Assembly (NCBI GenBank): GCA_946997485.1
Contig: CAMPVF010000011.1
Coordinates: forward strand, 1 to 61,665
Source: an uncultured Atopobium sp.
GTDB lineage: Bacteria > Actinomycetota > Coriobacteriia > Coriobacteriales > Atopobiaceae
Direction of reading: 5' to 3'
Length of the DNA: 61,665 nt
Part shown: piece by piece, positions 15,616-24,703 of the stretch
How the letters are laid out: every line of letters starts with the position of its first letter
Position numbering within the stretch: the first letter of the stretch is position 1
Program-made: the position numbers and the translations under genes
Notes under the pieces: generated by a model
The model's input: the letters and a program-made list of their open reading frames with translations, nothing else
Told to the model about the DNA's origin: nothing
Database searches by the model: none

Positions 15616-16956
15616 CTACTCCGCTTTTTGTGCAATATCAGCACGATAAAACATGTCCGGAAGCGAAAGCGCATCAAGGTATTCATACACACGGGCACGT
15701 GCCTTGGCAATTGTTTCGTCACGCGAAAGCGCCATCAGAATGCGGCCACCTGCCGACACCAACGATTGGGGTTTCTCGCCCGCTTTAACCCCTGCATATA
15801 TAAGCTCAATATCATCAGGACAGCTGCTAAACGCGTCAAGCGGAATATCACGAACATACTGCTTGGGATAGCCGTTTGCCGCCACAACAACGCCCACGCA
15901 GCAGCCGTGCGCCGTGGCAGTACGCTTGGTTTGAGCGCCACTCATGAGGTTGGTTATCATAAGCGCCATGTCTTCATCAAGCACCGATGTAACAACCTGC
16001 GTTTCGGGATCGCCAAATCGCGCGTTAAATTCAATAACTTTGGGACCGTGCTGCGTAAGCATAAGGCCCGTGTAAAGCACGCCATTAAATGCAGCGTTTT
16101 CCTGCTCTAATGCGGCAAGCGTTGGCTCCACAATGGTTGAAATTGTTTGCTCGATAAGGGCATCGTCTACAAACGGCACAGGTGTATACGCCCCCATACC
16201 GCCTGTGTTAAGGCCAGTGTCGCCCGTACCCTGGCGCTTAAAGTCTTGCGCACAGGGCAAATACACGCGGCTTTCGCCATACACGAGCGTAAAAAACGAA
16301 AACTCGGGGCCTTCAAGCAGCTCCTCGATAACAACCTGCGTTTGACTGCCAAATTCGTGCAAGGTAAAAATTTCTTGCAGCGCGCCTTGCGCTTCCTCAA
16401 AACTATGCGCAATGATAACGCCTTTACCTGCGGCGGGGCCATCCGCTTTAATAACCACGGGCACAAAGCCTGCGGGCGTTACATGCTGTGCCTGTACGGC
16501 TGCAAGCGCCTCAGCATACGATGTGTACACCGCATAAGCCGCCGTTGGAATGTGGTACTTGTGCATAAGGTTTTTAGCAAACGCTTTGGATGATTCAATT
16601 TGGGCTGCTTTTTTGGTAGGCCCAAAAATGGCAAGGCCGCGCGATTCAAAATAATCAACAATACCGTCAAATAAGGGCAGCTCAGGACCAACAAATGTCC
16701 AGTTAACGGCGTTAGCTTCGCAAAAATCGGCAAGACGCTCAAAGTTGTCTTGAGCAATGGGTACGCAGGAAATTTTATGTGTGTACTGCATATCGGCGTT
16801 TGCACAGGTTGCGTTTTCGGTGGTTGCGTGTGCGTGAGGCATACACATGCCCACATTACCCGGCGCGCAAAATACGTGCTCTACCTGGGACGATTTTGCA
16901 AATGCACGCGCTAATGCATGCTCGCGGCCGCCTTGGCCAACAACCAAAATGTTCAT
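15616..16956 (-). CDS. purD: Phosphoribosylamine-glycine ligase PurD (GARS)
   Basis: 446 residues. The ATP-grasp enzyme joins glycine to phosphoribosylamine to give GAR. It begins MNILVVGQGGREHALARAF and contains the family blocks VGPELPLFDGIVDYF, VIKADGPAAGKGV, GGMGAYTPVP and FNARFGDPETQV. It is somewhat longer than the usual 420-430 residues; extra residues lie near 35-60. It is last in the purine operon. AAAGGACG lies upstream of the ATG. Confidence 0.97.
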   Translation of the reverse strand: MNILVVGQGGREHALARAFAKSSQVEHVFCAPGNVGMCMPHAHATTENATCANADMQYTHKISCVPIAQDNFERLADFCEANAVNWTFVGPELPLFDGIVDYFESRGLAIFGPTKKAAQIESSKAFAKNLMHKYHIPTAAYAVYTSYAEALAAVQAQHVTPAGFVPVVIKADGPAAGKGVIIAHSFEEAQGALQEIFTLHEFGSQTQVVIEELLEGPEFSFFTLVYGESRVYLPCAQDFKRQGTGDTGLNTGGMGAYTPVPFVDDALIEQTISTIVEPTLAALEQENAAFNGVLYTGLMLTQHGPKVIEFNARFGDPETQVVTSVLDEDMALMITNLMSGAQTKRTATAHGCCVGVVVAANGYPKQYVRDIPLDAFSSCPDDIELIYAGVKAGEKPQSLVSAGGRILMALSRDETIAKARARVYEYLDALSLPDMFYRADIAQKAE

Positions 16957-17043
16957 ACAACGTCCTTTCGTGGAATGTGCTTATGTGGTTCTAAGAGCAT
17001 ATGAGTGTGAATTAATGTGTGTCATGCGTACAAAACACGGGCT

Positions 17044-17622
17044 TTACCTGCTACTATTCTCTAAGCGGGCGATGTCCATGAGCACCGAAGGGTACAGCAC
17101 ATGCTCAGCCTCATGAATGCGTGCTTCAAAACTCTCACGCGTGTCGTCGGCATGGCGCGGCACTTCTACCTGCTTAATTATAGTGCCGGTGTCGATGCCT
17201 TCATCAATATAATGCACCGTTACACCCGAGGTAGAAACACCGGCCGCAAACGCGTCATCGATAGCTGTTGCACCCGGAAACGCCGGCAAAAGCGCCGGGT
17301 GAATGTTGATAATTTTTTGAGGGTACGCCTGCAAAAGCGGCTTGTGAATAATGCGCATATAACCAGCAAGGGCAATATACTCAATGTGGTAGCGCTGGCA
17401 CATATCAACAAGTGCCTGCTCATACGCTGCGCGCGTGGGAAAATCGCTTGGCGAAAACACCTCAAGCGGCACACCCAACTGACGTGCGCGCGTGCACACG
17501 TACGCGCCCGGCTTGTCGCAAAACAGTAAACACACAGATAGCGCCTGGTGCTCACGCTGGCACACGGTGTAAATGGCTTCAAAATTTGTACCGGAACCCG
17601 ATGCAAAAACAGCAAGATTCAT
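17044..17622 (-). CDS. purN: Phosphoribosylglycinamide formyltransferase PurN
   Basis: 192 residues. It transfers a formyl group from 10-formyl-tetrahydrofolate to GAR. FASGSGTNFEAI at the start binds the ribosyl phosphate. LAGYMRIIHKPLL and INIHPALLPAFPG hold the catalytic Asn and His, and HYIDEGIDTGTII the catalytic Asp. GGAG lies eight bases before the ATG. Confidence 0.97.
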   Translation of the reverse strand: MNLAVFASGSGTNFEAIYTVCQREHQALSVCLLFCDKPGAYVCTRARQLGVPLEVFSPSDFPTRAAYEQALVDMCQRYHIEYIALAGYMRIIHKPLLQAYPQKIINIHPALLPAFPGATAIDDAFAAGVSTSGVTVHYIDEGIDTGTIIKQVEVPRHADDTRESFEARIHEAEHVLYPSVLMDIARLENSSR

Positions 17623-17672
17623 GGTGAACTCCGTTGGTGGTTGATGGCTTAGTGGTTGATGTGTAGCGCACG

Positions 17673-18752
17673 TTACGCGTCGATGATAATATTACGGTGC
17701 TGCTGCAAAATGCCTGGTGTATGGGGGTGTTTAACTTGTCCATCATCAGAAGTGGCTGCCGCTGCACTGGTAGGTGCAGGTGCGCACGGCTCAACACGGC
17801 CGATGATTGAGGCTTTCTCGCCCGCTTTACAAAGCGCATCTATAACGTGCTGTGCCTGAGCGGCATCTACTGCCAACACAAGACCAATGCCCATGTTAAA
17901 GTACTCAAACATCGACGCATACGAAAGATTGCCCTTGTGCTGCAGCATGGTGAACACATCCGGCACATCCCACGTACCGTTTTGAATGTGCACCGCCAGA
18001 TGTGCCGGCAACATGCGCGGAATGTTTTCAACAAACCCGCCGCCCGTAATGTGCGAAACACCATGTATAAGCCCCTGTTTAATGAGCGGAAGCACGCTTT
18101 TTACGTAAATGCGCGTAGGCTCCAAAAGCTCCGGATGCTCCGTAAGCTCCTCGCCCAAAATAGATCGAACGAGGCTAAAGCCGTTGGAATGCACACCCGA
18201 CGAAGCAACACCAATAAGCACATCGCCCTCATGCACAAGTGCGTTCGAAAGCAGCTTGGTGCGCTCGGCAATGCCCACGCAAAAGCCCGCAAGGTCAAAC
18301 TCCTCCGGCTCATAGAGGCCTGGCATCTCAGCCATCTCGCCGCCAATAAGTGAACAGCCCGCCTGCGTGCAGCCATCGCACACACCTTTTACCAGCGCTT
18401 CCATGCGCTCGGGCACGTTTTTGCCCACGCTTATATAGTCGAGGAAAAAGAGCGGCTCTGCGCCTTGTGCAAGCACGTCGTTTACACACATGGCAACGCA
18501 ATCGATGCCCACGGTATCCAATTTGTTGAGCTTTTGAGCAAGCAAAATTTTAGTGCCTACGCCGTCGGTTCCCGATACTAATACAGGCTCATTAAAGTGG
18601 AAATCCTTGAGCGCAAACAGACCGGCAAAACCGCCCAAATCGCCAAGAACTTCCTTGCGGTATGTTGCATGAACATGCTTTTTTATGCGTGAAACTGCTT
18701 CGTAACCAGCTTCAACATCAACACCTGCCTGAGCATATGCATTGGTGCTCAT
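17673..18752 (-). CDS. purM: AIR synthetase PurM
   Basis: 359 residues. It closes the imidazole ring, turning FGAM into AIR with ATP. Typical blocks are DLGGFAGLF, LVSGTDGVGTKILLAQ, DCVAMCVNDVLAQGAEPLFFLDY, GGEMAEMPGLY and HITGGGFVENIPRM. The C-terminus has an extra Ala/Thr-rich segment. GGAAAGGAAGG precedes the ATG. Confidence 0.97.
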   Translation of the reverse strand: MSTNAYAQAGVDVEAGYEAVSRIKKHVHATYRKEVLGDLGGFAGLFALKDFHFNEPVLVSGTDGVGTKILLAQKLNKLDTVGIDCVAMCVNDVLAQGAEPLFFLDYISVGKNVPERMEALVKGVCDGCTQAGCSLIGGEMAEMPGLYEPEEFDLAGFCVGIAERTKLLSNALVHEGDVLIGVASSGVHSNGFSLVRSILGEELTEHPELLEPTRIYVKSVLPLIKQGLIHGVSHITGGGFVENIPRMLPAHLAVHIQNGTWDVPDVFTMLQHKGNLSYASMFEYFNMGIGLVLAVDAAQAQHVIDALCKAGEKASIIGRVEPCAPAPTSAAAATSDDGQVKHPHTPGILQQHRNIIIDA

Positions 18753-18866
18753 AGCCTTCCTTTCCTCGTAAACGCCGCTTGTGGGCGTGTAGCTGCGGTT
18801 TGTCGCTGCGGTTTGATGCGCATTGTTGTGTTTTGCTGCAGTTTGCAGCGCACAACGCTGCCATCC

Positions 18867-20492
18867 TTACTGCACGCGCGTGGTAATGTGCGACTTGTGC
18901 TTAAGCGGCACCTGATTTACCTCGGCGAGTGACGCTTTGTAATCCTGCTCATAATCGAATAAGCGTGTTGGGTAATCACCATTAAAATACGCCATGCAAA
19001 GCCCCTGATATGGGGCATCTACCTGTAGATTAATAGCATCAATAAGGCCTTGCTCGCTAAGGTAGGCAAGCGATGTTGCACCAATAAAATCGCGAATATA
19101 TGCAAGACTATGACCCGCGGCAATAAGCTCGCGCGTATCAGAAATGTTAATGCCATAAAAACACGGGTAGCGCAACGCGGGACTCGCAATACGCACGTGC
19201 ACCTCACGGGCACCCGCCTCAAAAAGCAGCGCAACGATAAGCCGCGACGTAGTGCCGCGCACGATAGAGTCGTCTACCATAACGATGCTTTTGCCTTCGA
19301 CAATTTTACGCACTGCCGAAAGTTTCATGCGCACACCGCGGCGACGCTCGGTTTGCGTTGGCTGAATAAATGTTCTGCCAATATACTGATTTTTTACAAG
19401 ACCCATCTCGTTTGGCAAGCCCGCCGCCTCGGCATAGCCCATAGCTGCGGAAAGTGACGAATTGGGCACACCGATAACCAAGTCGGCGTTGGGACATGGT
19501 GCCTCGCGGGCAAGAATTTCGCCGGAGCGCTTGCGCGCCGTATGCACGCACACATCGTGAATGACCGAATCGGGACGTGCAAAATAGATGTACTCCATCG
19601 CGCAAATCGCCTGCTGACGCTGGCTTGTGTAGTATTCGCGCGTAATGCCGTCGTTGTTGATATATACAATCTCGCCGGGCTCAACATCAAACATAAACGT
19701 AGCGCCAATTTGGTTGAGCGCGCACGATTCGCTTGCCATGCAATAGCCACCGTCGGGCAATTTCCCAACAGAAAGCGGACGAAATCCACACGGGTCGCAG
19801 GCGCCAATAAGCTCATCTGCTGTAGCTAAAATGTAGGTAAAGCCACCTTTTACCTGCAGCAATGCGTCTTTGATTTGCGCGTGGAACGACGTTTGCGCGC
19901 TGTGACGAATGAGGTGCATTAAGATTTCGGAATCGCTCGACGAGTTAAAGATAGCGCCTTTTTCTTCAAGCTGTTTGCGCAGCGTAATGCCGTTTACCAA
20001 ATTGCCGTTATGCGCAAGCGCTACGCTTGTATCCGAAAATTTGAATACAAACGGCTGAATATTATTAATTGATGCATCGCCGCAGGTTGAATAGCGTACA
20101 TGACCCAGGGCAATGGTACCAGGCAGCTCGGAAAAGTCTTTGCGCTGGCTAAACACTTCGCTCACCAGCCCCAAACCGTGCTTTTGGTGCACGTCACTTT
20201 TTTGCACACCACCTTCTTCGCAGGTGGTAAAGCTCACGATACCTGCGCCTTCTTGCCCACGGTGTTGCAGGGCGATAAGCCCAAAAAAGCTAAGCAAGCT
20301 GGCGTCGGTATGGTGATACACGCCAATAAGGCCGCATTCTTCGTGTGGCTCATCGAGTGCAATTTCGCGATAATCGCAGCTCACAACCCTGCCAAAGCGC
20401 GGGTCGTACTCGTGCGTAAAACGATCGGCGCGAGCGGTAGCAGCCATAGCAGGTGCAGCTACTGTAGAGGTATGAACGCTTACATGTGACAC
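18867..20492 (-). CDS. purF: Amidophosphoribosyltransferase PurF
   Basis: 541 residues. It makes phosphoribosylamine from PRPP and glutamine, the first committed step. The N-terminal nucleophile Cys sits at about position 53 in EECGLIGVYH, so the leader before it is long (B. subtilis has about 11). Cleavage of that leader is expected by family analogy. GHVRYSTCGD and AHNGNL belong to the glutaminase domain; VMVDDSIVRGTTS binds PRPP. The start overlaps the purL stop by 13 bases. Confidence 0.96.
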   Translation of the reverse strand: MSHVSVHTSTVAAPAMAATARADRFTHEYDPRFGRVVSCDYREIALDEPHEECGLIGVYHHTDASLLSFFGLIALQHRGQEGAGIVSFTTCEEGGVQKSDVHQKHGLGLVSEVFSQRKDFSELPGTIALGHVRYSTCGDASINNIQPFVFKFSDTSVALAHNGNLVNGITLRKQLEEKGAIFNSSSDSEILMHLIRHSAQTSFHAQIKDALLQVKGGFTYILATADELIGACDPCGFRPLSVGKLPDGGYCMASESCALNQIGATFMFDVEPGEIVYINNDGITREYYTSQRQQAICAMEYIYFARPDSVIHDVCVHTARKRSGEILAREAPCPNADLVIGVPNSSLSAAMGYAEAAGLPNEMGLVKNQYIGRTFIQPTQTERRRGVRMKLSAVRKIVEGKSIVMVDDSIVRGTTSRLIVALLFEAGAREVHVRIASPALRYPCFYGINISDTRELIAAGHSLAYIRDFIGATSLAYLSEQGLIDAINLQVDAPYQGLCMAYFNGDYPTRLFDYEQDYKASLAEVNQVPLKHKSHITTRVQ

Positions 20493-22696
20493 GAAATGGT
20501 CTCCTCCCAGCCTTGTTTAAGCTCGGCTACCGAAGCAGAAATCTGCTCGTTTGCAGTGGTAATGCAGAGCGTACCAGTGTTGGTGACTTCGCCTACACGC
20601 ACCGCATCTGCGCCATACGCAGCCTCAAATGCAGCGCTTTTATCGCGCGGAACGCTGAGCACAAAGCGCGACTGCGTTTCTGCAAACAGGCGCGGCGTTG
20701 GCATAGCAAGTGTAACGGTTGCGCCCACACCATGCTCAAAGCAGCATTCGCTGAGCGCCACGGCAAGACCACCTTCACTTACGTCGTTGCACGCCGAAAC
20801 AAAACCGTCTTTAATGGCGCGCAGCACTACGTTTTGGTTGTGCACTTCGCGCTCAAGATTAAAGTTGAACAGCGCACCTGTGACCGTGCCGCACTCAAGA
20901 TTTTGCAGCTCAGAGCCATTAAAATCGTCGCCCGTCTCGCCTATGGTGTAAATAATGTCGCCTGCGGTTGCAAACGACGCGCGGGTAATGTGCGCCATGT
21001 CTTCAACCAAGCCAACCATACCAATCATGGGCGTCGGCATAATTGCGTGGCCGTTGGTTTCGTTGTTGAGCGACACGTTGCCCGACACAACGGGCGTACC
21101 AAGCGCCGTGCATGCTGCGCTAATACCACGTGCACTTTCTTTAATTTCATAAAAAATTTCGGGGTCTTTTGGATTACCAAAGTTTAAGCAGTCGGTAATA
21201 GCCAGGGGCTGCGCGCCCGACGCCACCAGGTTACGTGCGGCTTCGCACACGGCAATCTGGCCGCCCACAAAGGGGTTTAAGTAAATGTAGCGCGCATTGC
21301 AATCGGTTGTTGCTGCCAGCGCTTTATTTGTTCCACGAACACGAATAACTGCAGATGAGGAACCTGGTCCTACCACCGTTGAGGTGCGCACCATGGTGTC
21401 GTAGGTTTCGTACACACTTTGTTTAGATGCAATGGTAGGGCATGCAAGCAGGCGTTTTAGCGTGAGCGCAGCATCGGTGATGTGCGGTGTATATTGCGTT
21501 TGAGGTGCCGTTGCAATGTGCTGCGGCATGCGCGACTCATTTTCGTATACGGGCGCATCTTCGCTCAGCGAATCTACCGGAATATCGGCAACAAGCTTGC
21601 CTTTGTGATAGAGCTTATACTGATGTCCCTCACACACTTCACCAATTTTTACCGCGTCTAAGCTGTACTTTTCACAAATTTGTATAATTTTGTCCTCGTG
21701 CCCCTTGGCAACACAAAGCAGCATGCGCTCCTGCGATTCCGAAAGCATCATTTCGTAGGGCGTCATGTGCGTTTCGCGTTGCGGCACAAAGTCGAGGTTA
21801 AGCACCATGCCCATGTGCGCTTTTGATGCCATCTCCGAGCTCGAAGAAACCAAACCGGCAGCGCCCATGTCCTGAATACCAACCAGCTCCTCAGGACAGG
21901 TGGCGATAATATCCAAACATGCCTCAAGCAGGAGTTTTTCCATAAAGGGGTCGCCTACTTGCACGGCCGAACGTTTTGACTTTTTGGTTGTGTCAAATTC
22001 TTCACTCGCAAACGTAGCACCGTGAATACCGTCACGACCCGTTTTTGCGCCCACATACATAATGGAATTGCCAGCGCCGGCAGCACGACCAAGCTTAAGG
22101 TCGCTTGTTTTCATAAGACCAACGCACATCACGTTTACCAGCGGATTTCCCTGGTACGACTCGTCAAACGCAATTTCGCCACCAACCGTTGGTATGCCGA
22201 TGCAGTTGCCGTAGCCTGCAATGCCGTGAATAATCTCCTTAAACAAATAGGCGGTACGTGCGTTATCAAGCGAAGAAAAACGCAGTGAATCGAGAACTGC
22301 AATGGGGCGCGCACCCATACTAAAGATGTCGCGCAAAATGCCGCCAACGCCAGTAGCTGCTCCTTCGTACGGCTCAACCGCAGAAGGATGATTGTGACTT
22401 TCGGCCTTAAACACCACCGCCAAGCCGTCACCAATGTCTACCACGCCCGCGCCTTCGCCCGGACCTTGAATAACGCGCGGTCCTTTGGTGGGAAACGTGC
22501 GCAACACGGGTTTGGTGTTTTTGTACGAGCAGTGCTCACTCCACATAACGGCAAACAGCCCGCACTCCGTATAGTTAGGCAGCCTGCCTAAAATCTTGCA
22601 TGCATGCTCATACTCTTCCTCGGACATTGCCCAATCTTTGTAAATTTTAGTTTGACGAATTTCTTCACACGTAGGCTCGCTGACATATGAACTCAT
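20480..22696 (-). CDS. purL: FGAM synthase large subunit PurL (small-type)
   Basis: 738 residues, the length of the PurL that works with separate PurS and PurQ. WSEHCSYKNTKP, KAESHNHPSAVEPYEGAATG and the second-half repeats VSGNVSLNNE and DVSEGGLAVAL are visible. It converts FGAR, ATP and ammonia from PurQ to FGAM. Its ATG overlaps the purQ stop by four bases, which suits a PurSQL complex. Confidence 0.98.
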   Translation of the reverse strand: MSSYVSEPTCEEIRQTKIYKDWAMSEEEYEHACKILGRLPNYTECGLFAVMWSEHCSYKNTKPVLRTFPTKGPRVIQGPGEGAGVVDIGDGLAVVFKAESHNHPSAVEPYEGAATGVGGILRDIFSMGARPIAVLDSLRFSSLDNARTAYLFKEIIHGIAGYGNCIGIPTVGGEIAFDESYQGNPLVNVMCVGLMKTSDLKLGRAAGAGNSIMYVGAKTGRDGIHGATFASEEFDTTKKSKRSAVQVGDPFMEKLLLEACLDIIATCPEELVGIQDMGAAGLVSSSSEMASKAHMGMVLNLDFVPQRETHMTPYEMMLSESQERMLLCVAKGHEDKIIQICEKYSLDAVKIGEVCEGHQYKLYHKGKLVADIPVDSLSEDAPVYENESRMPQHIATAPQTQYTPHITDAALTLKRLLACPTIASKQSVYETYDTMVRTSTVVGPGSSSAVIRVRGTNKALAATTDCNARYIYLNPFVGGQIAVCEAARNLVASGAQPLAITDCLNFGNPKDPEIFYEIKESARGISAACTALGTPVVSGNVSLNNETNGHAIMPTPMIGMVGLVEDMAHITRASFATAGDIIYTIGETGDDFNGSELQNLECGTVTGALFNFNLEREVHNQNVVLRAIKDGFVSACNDVSEGGLAVALSECCFEHGVGATVTLAMPTPRLFAETQSRFVLSVPRDKSAAFEAAYGADAVRVGEVTNTGTLCITTANEQISASVAELKQGWEETISCHM

Positions 22697-23388
22697 GCAT
22701 GTACCTCGTCTTTCTTAAGGTCTTTCTTAAACGCTGCAACCATCGACTTAAACACTAACAGGCCGTCCGCGCCGCCAAGTTGGGCTTCGCAGGCGCGCTC
22801 GGGATGAGGCATCATGCCAAGAACATTGCCGCGCTCATTGGTAATGCCGGCGATGTTGGCAACGGACCCGTTGGGATTTTCACCCTCGTAGGTAAACACA
22901 ATTTGGTTGTGCGCACGCATATACGCCAGTGTATCCGCGTCGCAGTAATAATTACCTTCGCCGTGTGCAATGGGAAGCGTGATAATTTGGTTTTTAGCAA
23001 ATGCCGAGGAAAACGCAGTTGTATTGTTCACCACGCGCAAAGGCTGCCACTTACACACAAAGTGTAGGTTGGTGTTGCGCAAAAATGCGCCCGGTAAAAA
23101 GCCCGCCTCAACCAAAATTTGAAACCCGTTGCACGTGCCGAAAACAAGTTTACCCTCGTCCACAAAGCGTTTAACCTCTTTCATGATGGGAGCAAAACGC
23201 GCGATAGCGCCGCTGCGCAGGTAGTCACCATAGGAAAAGCCACCGGGGAGCATTACAGCATCAAAGCCGGCAAGCGATGTCTGCGACGCGGGCACGTATT
23301 CTGCCTGCTCACCCAAAACATCGCGAAGTGCACAGAGCATATCCATATCGCAGTTAGAACCTAAAAATTGAATAACAGCAAATTTCAT
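22693..23388 (-). CDS. purQ: FGAM synthase glutaminase subunit PurQ
   Basis: 231 residues of class I glutamine amidotransferase. LPGGFSYGDYLRSGAIA, the nucleophile in FGTCNGFQIL, and GMMPHPERACE with the catalytic His-x-Glu are all present. It supplies ammonia to PurL. AAGGAG lies six bases before the ATG. Confidence 0.98.
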   Translation of the reverse strand: MKFAVIQFLGSNCDMDMLCALRDVLGEQAEYVPASQTSLAGFDAVMLPGGFSYGDYLRSGAIARFAPIMKEVKRFVDEGKLVFGTCNGFQILVEAGFLPGAFLRNTNLHFVCKWQPLRVVNNTTAFSSAFAKNQIITLPIAHGEGNYYCDADTLAYMRAHNQIVFTYEGENPNGSVANIAGITNERGNVLGMMPHPERACEAQLGGADGLLVFKSMVAAFKKDLKKDEVHA

Positions 23389-23400
23389 ACCTGCTCCTTA

Positions 23401-23769
23401 CTATGCCTGAGCAGCATCTGCTGCTGGAGCTGCAGCATCTGCTGCTGGAGCTGCAGCATCGGCGCTTGCTGCGGTGTGTGCGGGCTTCGTGTTTGCAACC
23501 AACACAGCTTCGCCCGTACGGGCATCTACGTGCCAAATTGTGTACACAAACTGCTCGGTATTTACGTTTGCAAGCAGCTTGTCCGAAATTTCTTCAACAA
23601 CGCGCACGGGGTTTTCTTCGCTGTCGTCGAGCGTCATCTCAAAATATTTGCCCTGACGCACGCTTTCTACAGAGCGGTAATTCATCTGATGTACAGCCTT
23701 TTTAATGGCCTGCCCCTGGGGGTCCAAAATCGATTCTTTGTAGCTTACATAAATCTCAACGGTATACAT
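23401..23769 (-). CDS. purS: FGAM synthase subunit PurS with Ala/Pro-rich repeat tail
   Basis: 122 residues. The first 82 or so are a PurS domain (YTVEIYVSYKESILDPQGQAI..., SVRQGKYFEM, VEEISDKLLANVNTE), which bridges PurL and PurQ. The tail is repetitive (AAAPAADA units) and comes from a 21-bp tandem duplication at 23411-23452. PurS is normally about 80-85 residues, so the tail is an add-on. Confidence 0.93.
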   Translation of the reverse strand: MYTVEIYVSYKESILDPQGQAIKKAVHQMNYRSVESVRQGKYFEMTLDDSEENPVRVVEEISDKLLANVNTEQFVYTIWHVDARTGEAVLVANTKPAHTAASADAAAPAADAAAPAADAAQA

Positions 23770-23787
23770 GGCAACCCTCTCTTATCA

Positions 23788-23870
23788 GTTTGAACGGGTG
23801 GAAAATTGAACTTGAACAAAACTCATGTCGAAATTTGAACTTGAACAAAGCTGCTGGTAATTTGAACTTG
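23788..23870. repeat. Direct repeats between purS and purC
   Basis: An 18-base unit (AA-A/T-TTGAACTTGAACAAA) occurs at 23803-23820 and 23832-23849, and its first 12 bases again at 23859-23870. Phasing is 27-29 bases. A TTTGAAC fragment lies at 23788. The stretch fills part of the 182-base gap between purC and purS inside the operon. Role is unknown. Confidence 0.6.
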
Positions 23871-23951
23871 CGCAGGTAAGCGGCTTTATTATGCTGAACT
23901 CGCGCGGTTCAATAGTCGCAATACGTGCAATACACACGCGCACGCGTGCCA

Positions 23952-24701
23952 TTACGCCAGCACCGAACACAGTCTGTCGTACACTGCCTGGTAATATGGA
24001 ATCATGTCTTCGTCCGAATTTCTAAAGATGTCTTTGTCGAAGCTCTCATGTGTTTGTGCATCCCACAAACGGCAATTGTCGGGCGAAAACTCGTCGCCCA
24101 AAATTACATCGCCTTTGGCATTGGTGCCAAACTCAAGCTTAAAATCAACCAGCATCAGATTGGCGCGTGCAAACAAATCGGAAAGCAGCCTGTTAACTTC
24201 GCGGGTAAGGCGCTTTATTTCCTCAAGCTGCGCAGGGGTAGCAAGCTGCATAAACAGCAAATTGTCGTCGGTTAACAGCGGGTCGTGCAAATCGTCCGAC
24301 TTAAAGTAAAACTCAACCATGCCGCCCTTAAACTCGGTGCCTTTTTCTATGCCAAGACGGTGCACAATGCTGCCCGCAGCACGGTTACGCAACACCACCT
24401 CAAGCTCAAACATATCCAATTTTTCTACGAGCTCTTCAGTGTCCGAAACAATCTCCTTAAGGTGTGTAGCAATGCCATGCTCTTCCAGATATGCAAAAAT
24501 AAGGCGCGTAATTTTTTGATTGAGCACACCCTTACCTGCAATTTGTTCCTTTTTGGCACCGTCGCCTGCAGTTGCTTGGTCTTTATACACCATCCAAAAC
24601 AAATGCGGATCGGTGGTTTCGTACATATCTTTCGCTTTTCCAACATACGCAAGCTTACCTTTTTGCGCATGTTCTTGGTGGTTGTATTCATCGTGTTGCA
24701 T
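23952..24701 (-). CDS. purC: SAICAR synthetase PurC
   Basis: 249 residues. It joins aspartate to CAIR. GKAKDMYETTDP near the start, VVLRNRAAGSIVHRLG, VEFYFKSDDLHDPLL and LVDFKLEFG are family blocks. The C-terminus ends near the usual length. AAAGGA precedes the ATG. Confidence 0.97.
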   Translation of the reverse strand: MQHDEYNHQEHAQKGKLAYVGKAKDMYETTDPHLFWMVYKDQATAGDGAKKEQIAGKGVLNQKITRLIFAYLEEHGIATHLKEIVSDTEELVEKLDMFELEVVLRNRAAGSIVHRLGIEKGTEFKGGMVEFYFKSDDLHDPLLTDDNLLFMQLATPAQLEEIKRLTREVNRLLSDLFARANLMLVDFKLEFGTNAKGDVILGDEFSPDNCRLWDAQTHESFDKDIFRNSDEDMIPYYQAVYDRLCSVLA

Positions 24702-24703
24702 AG

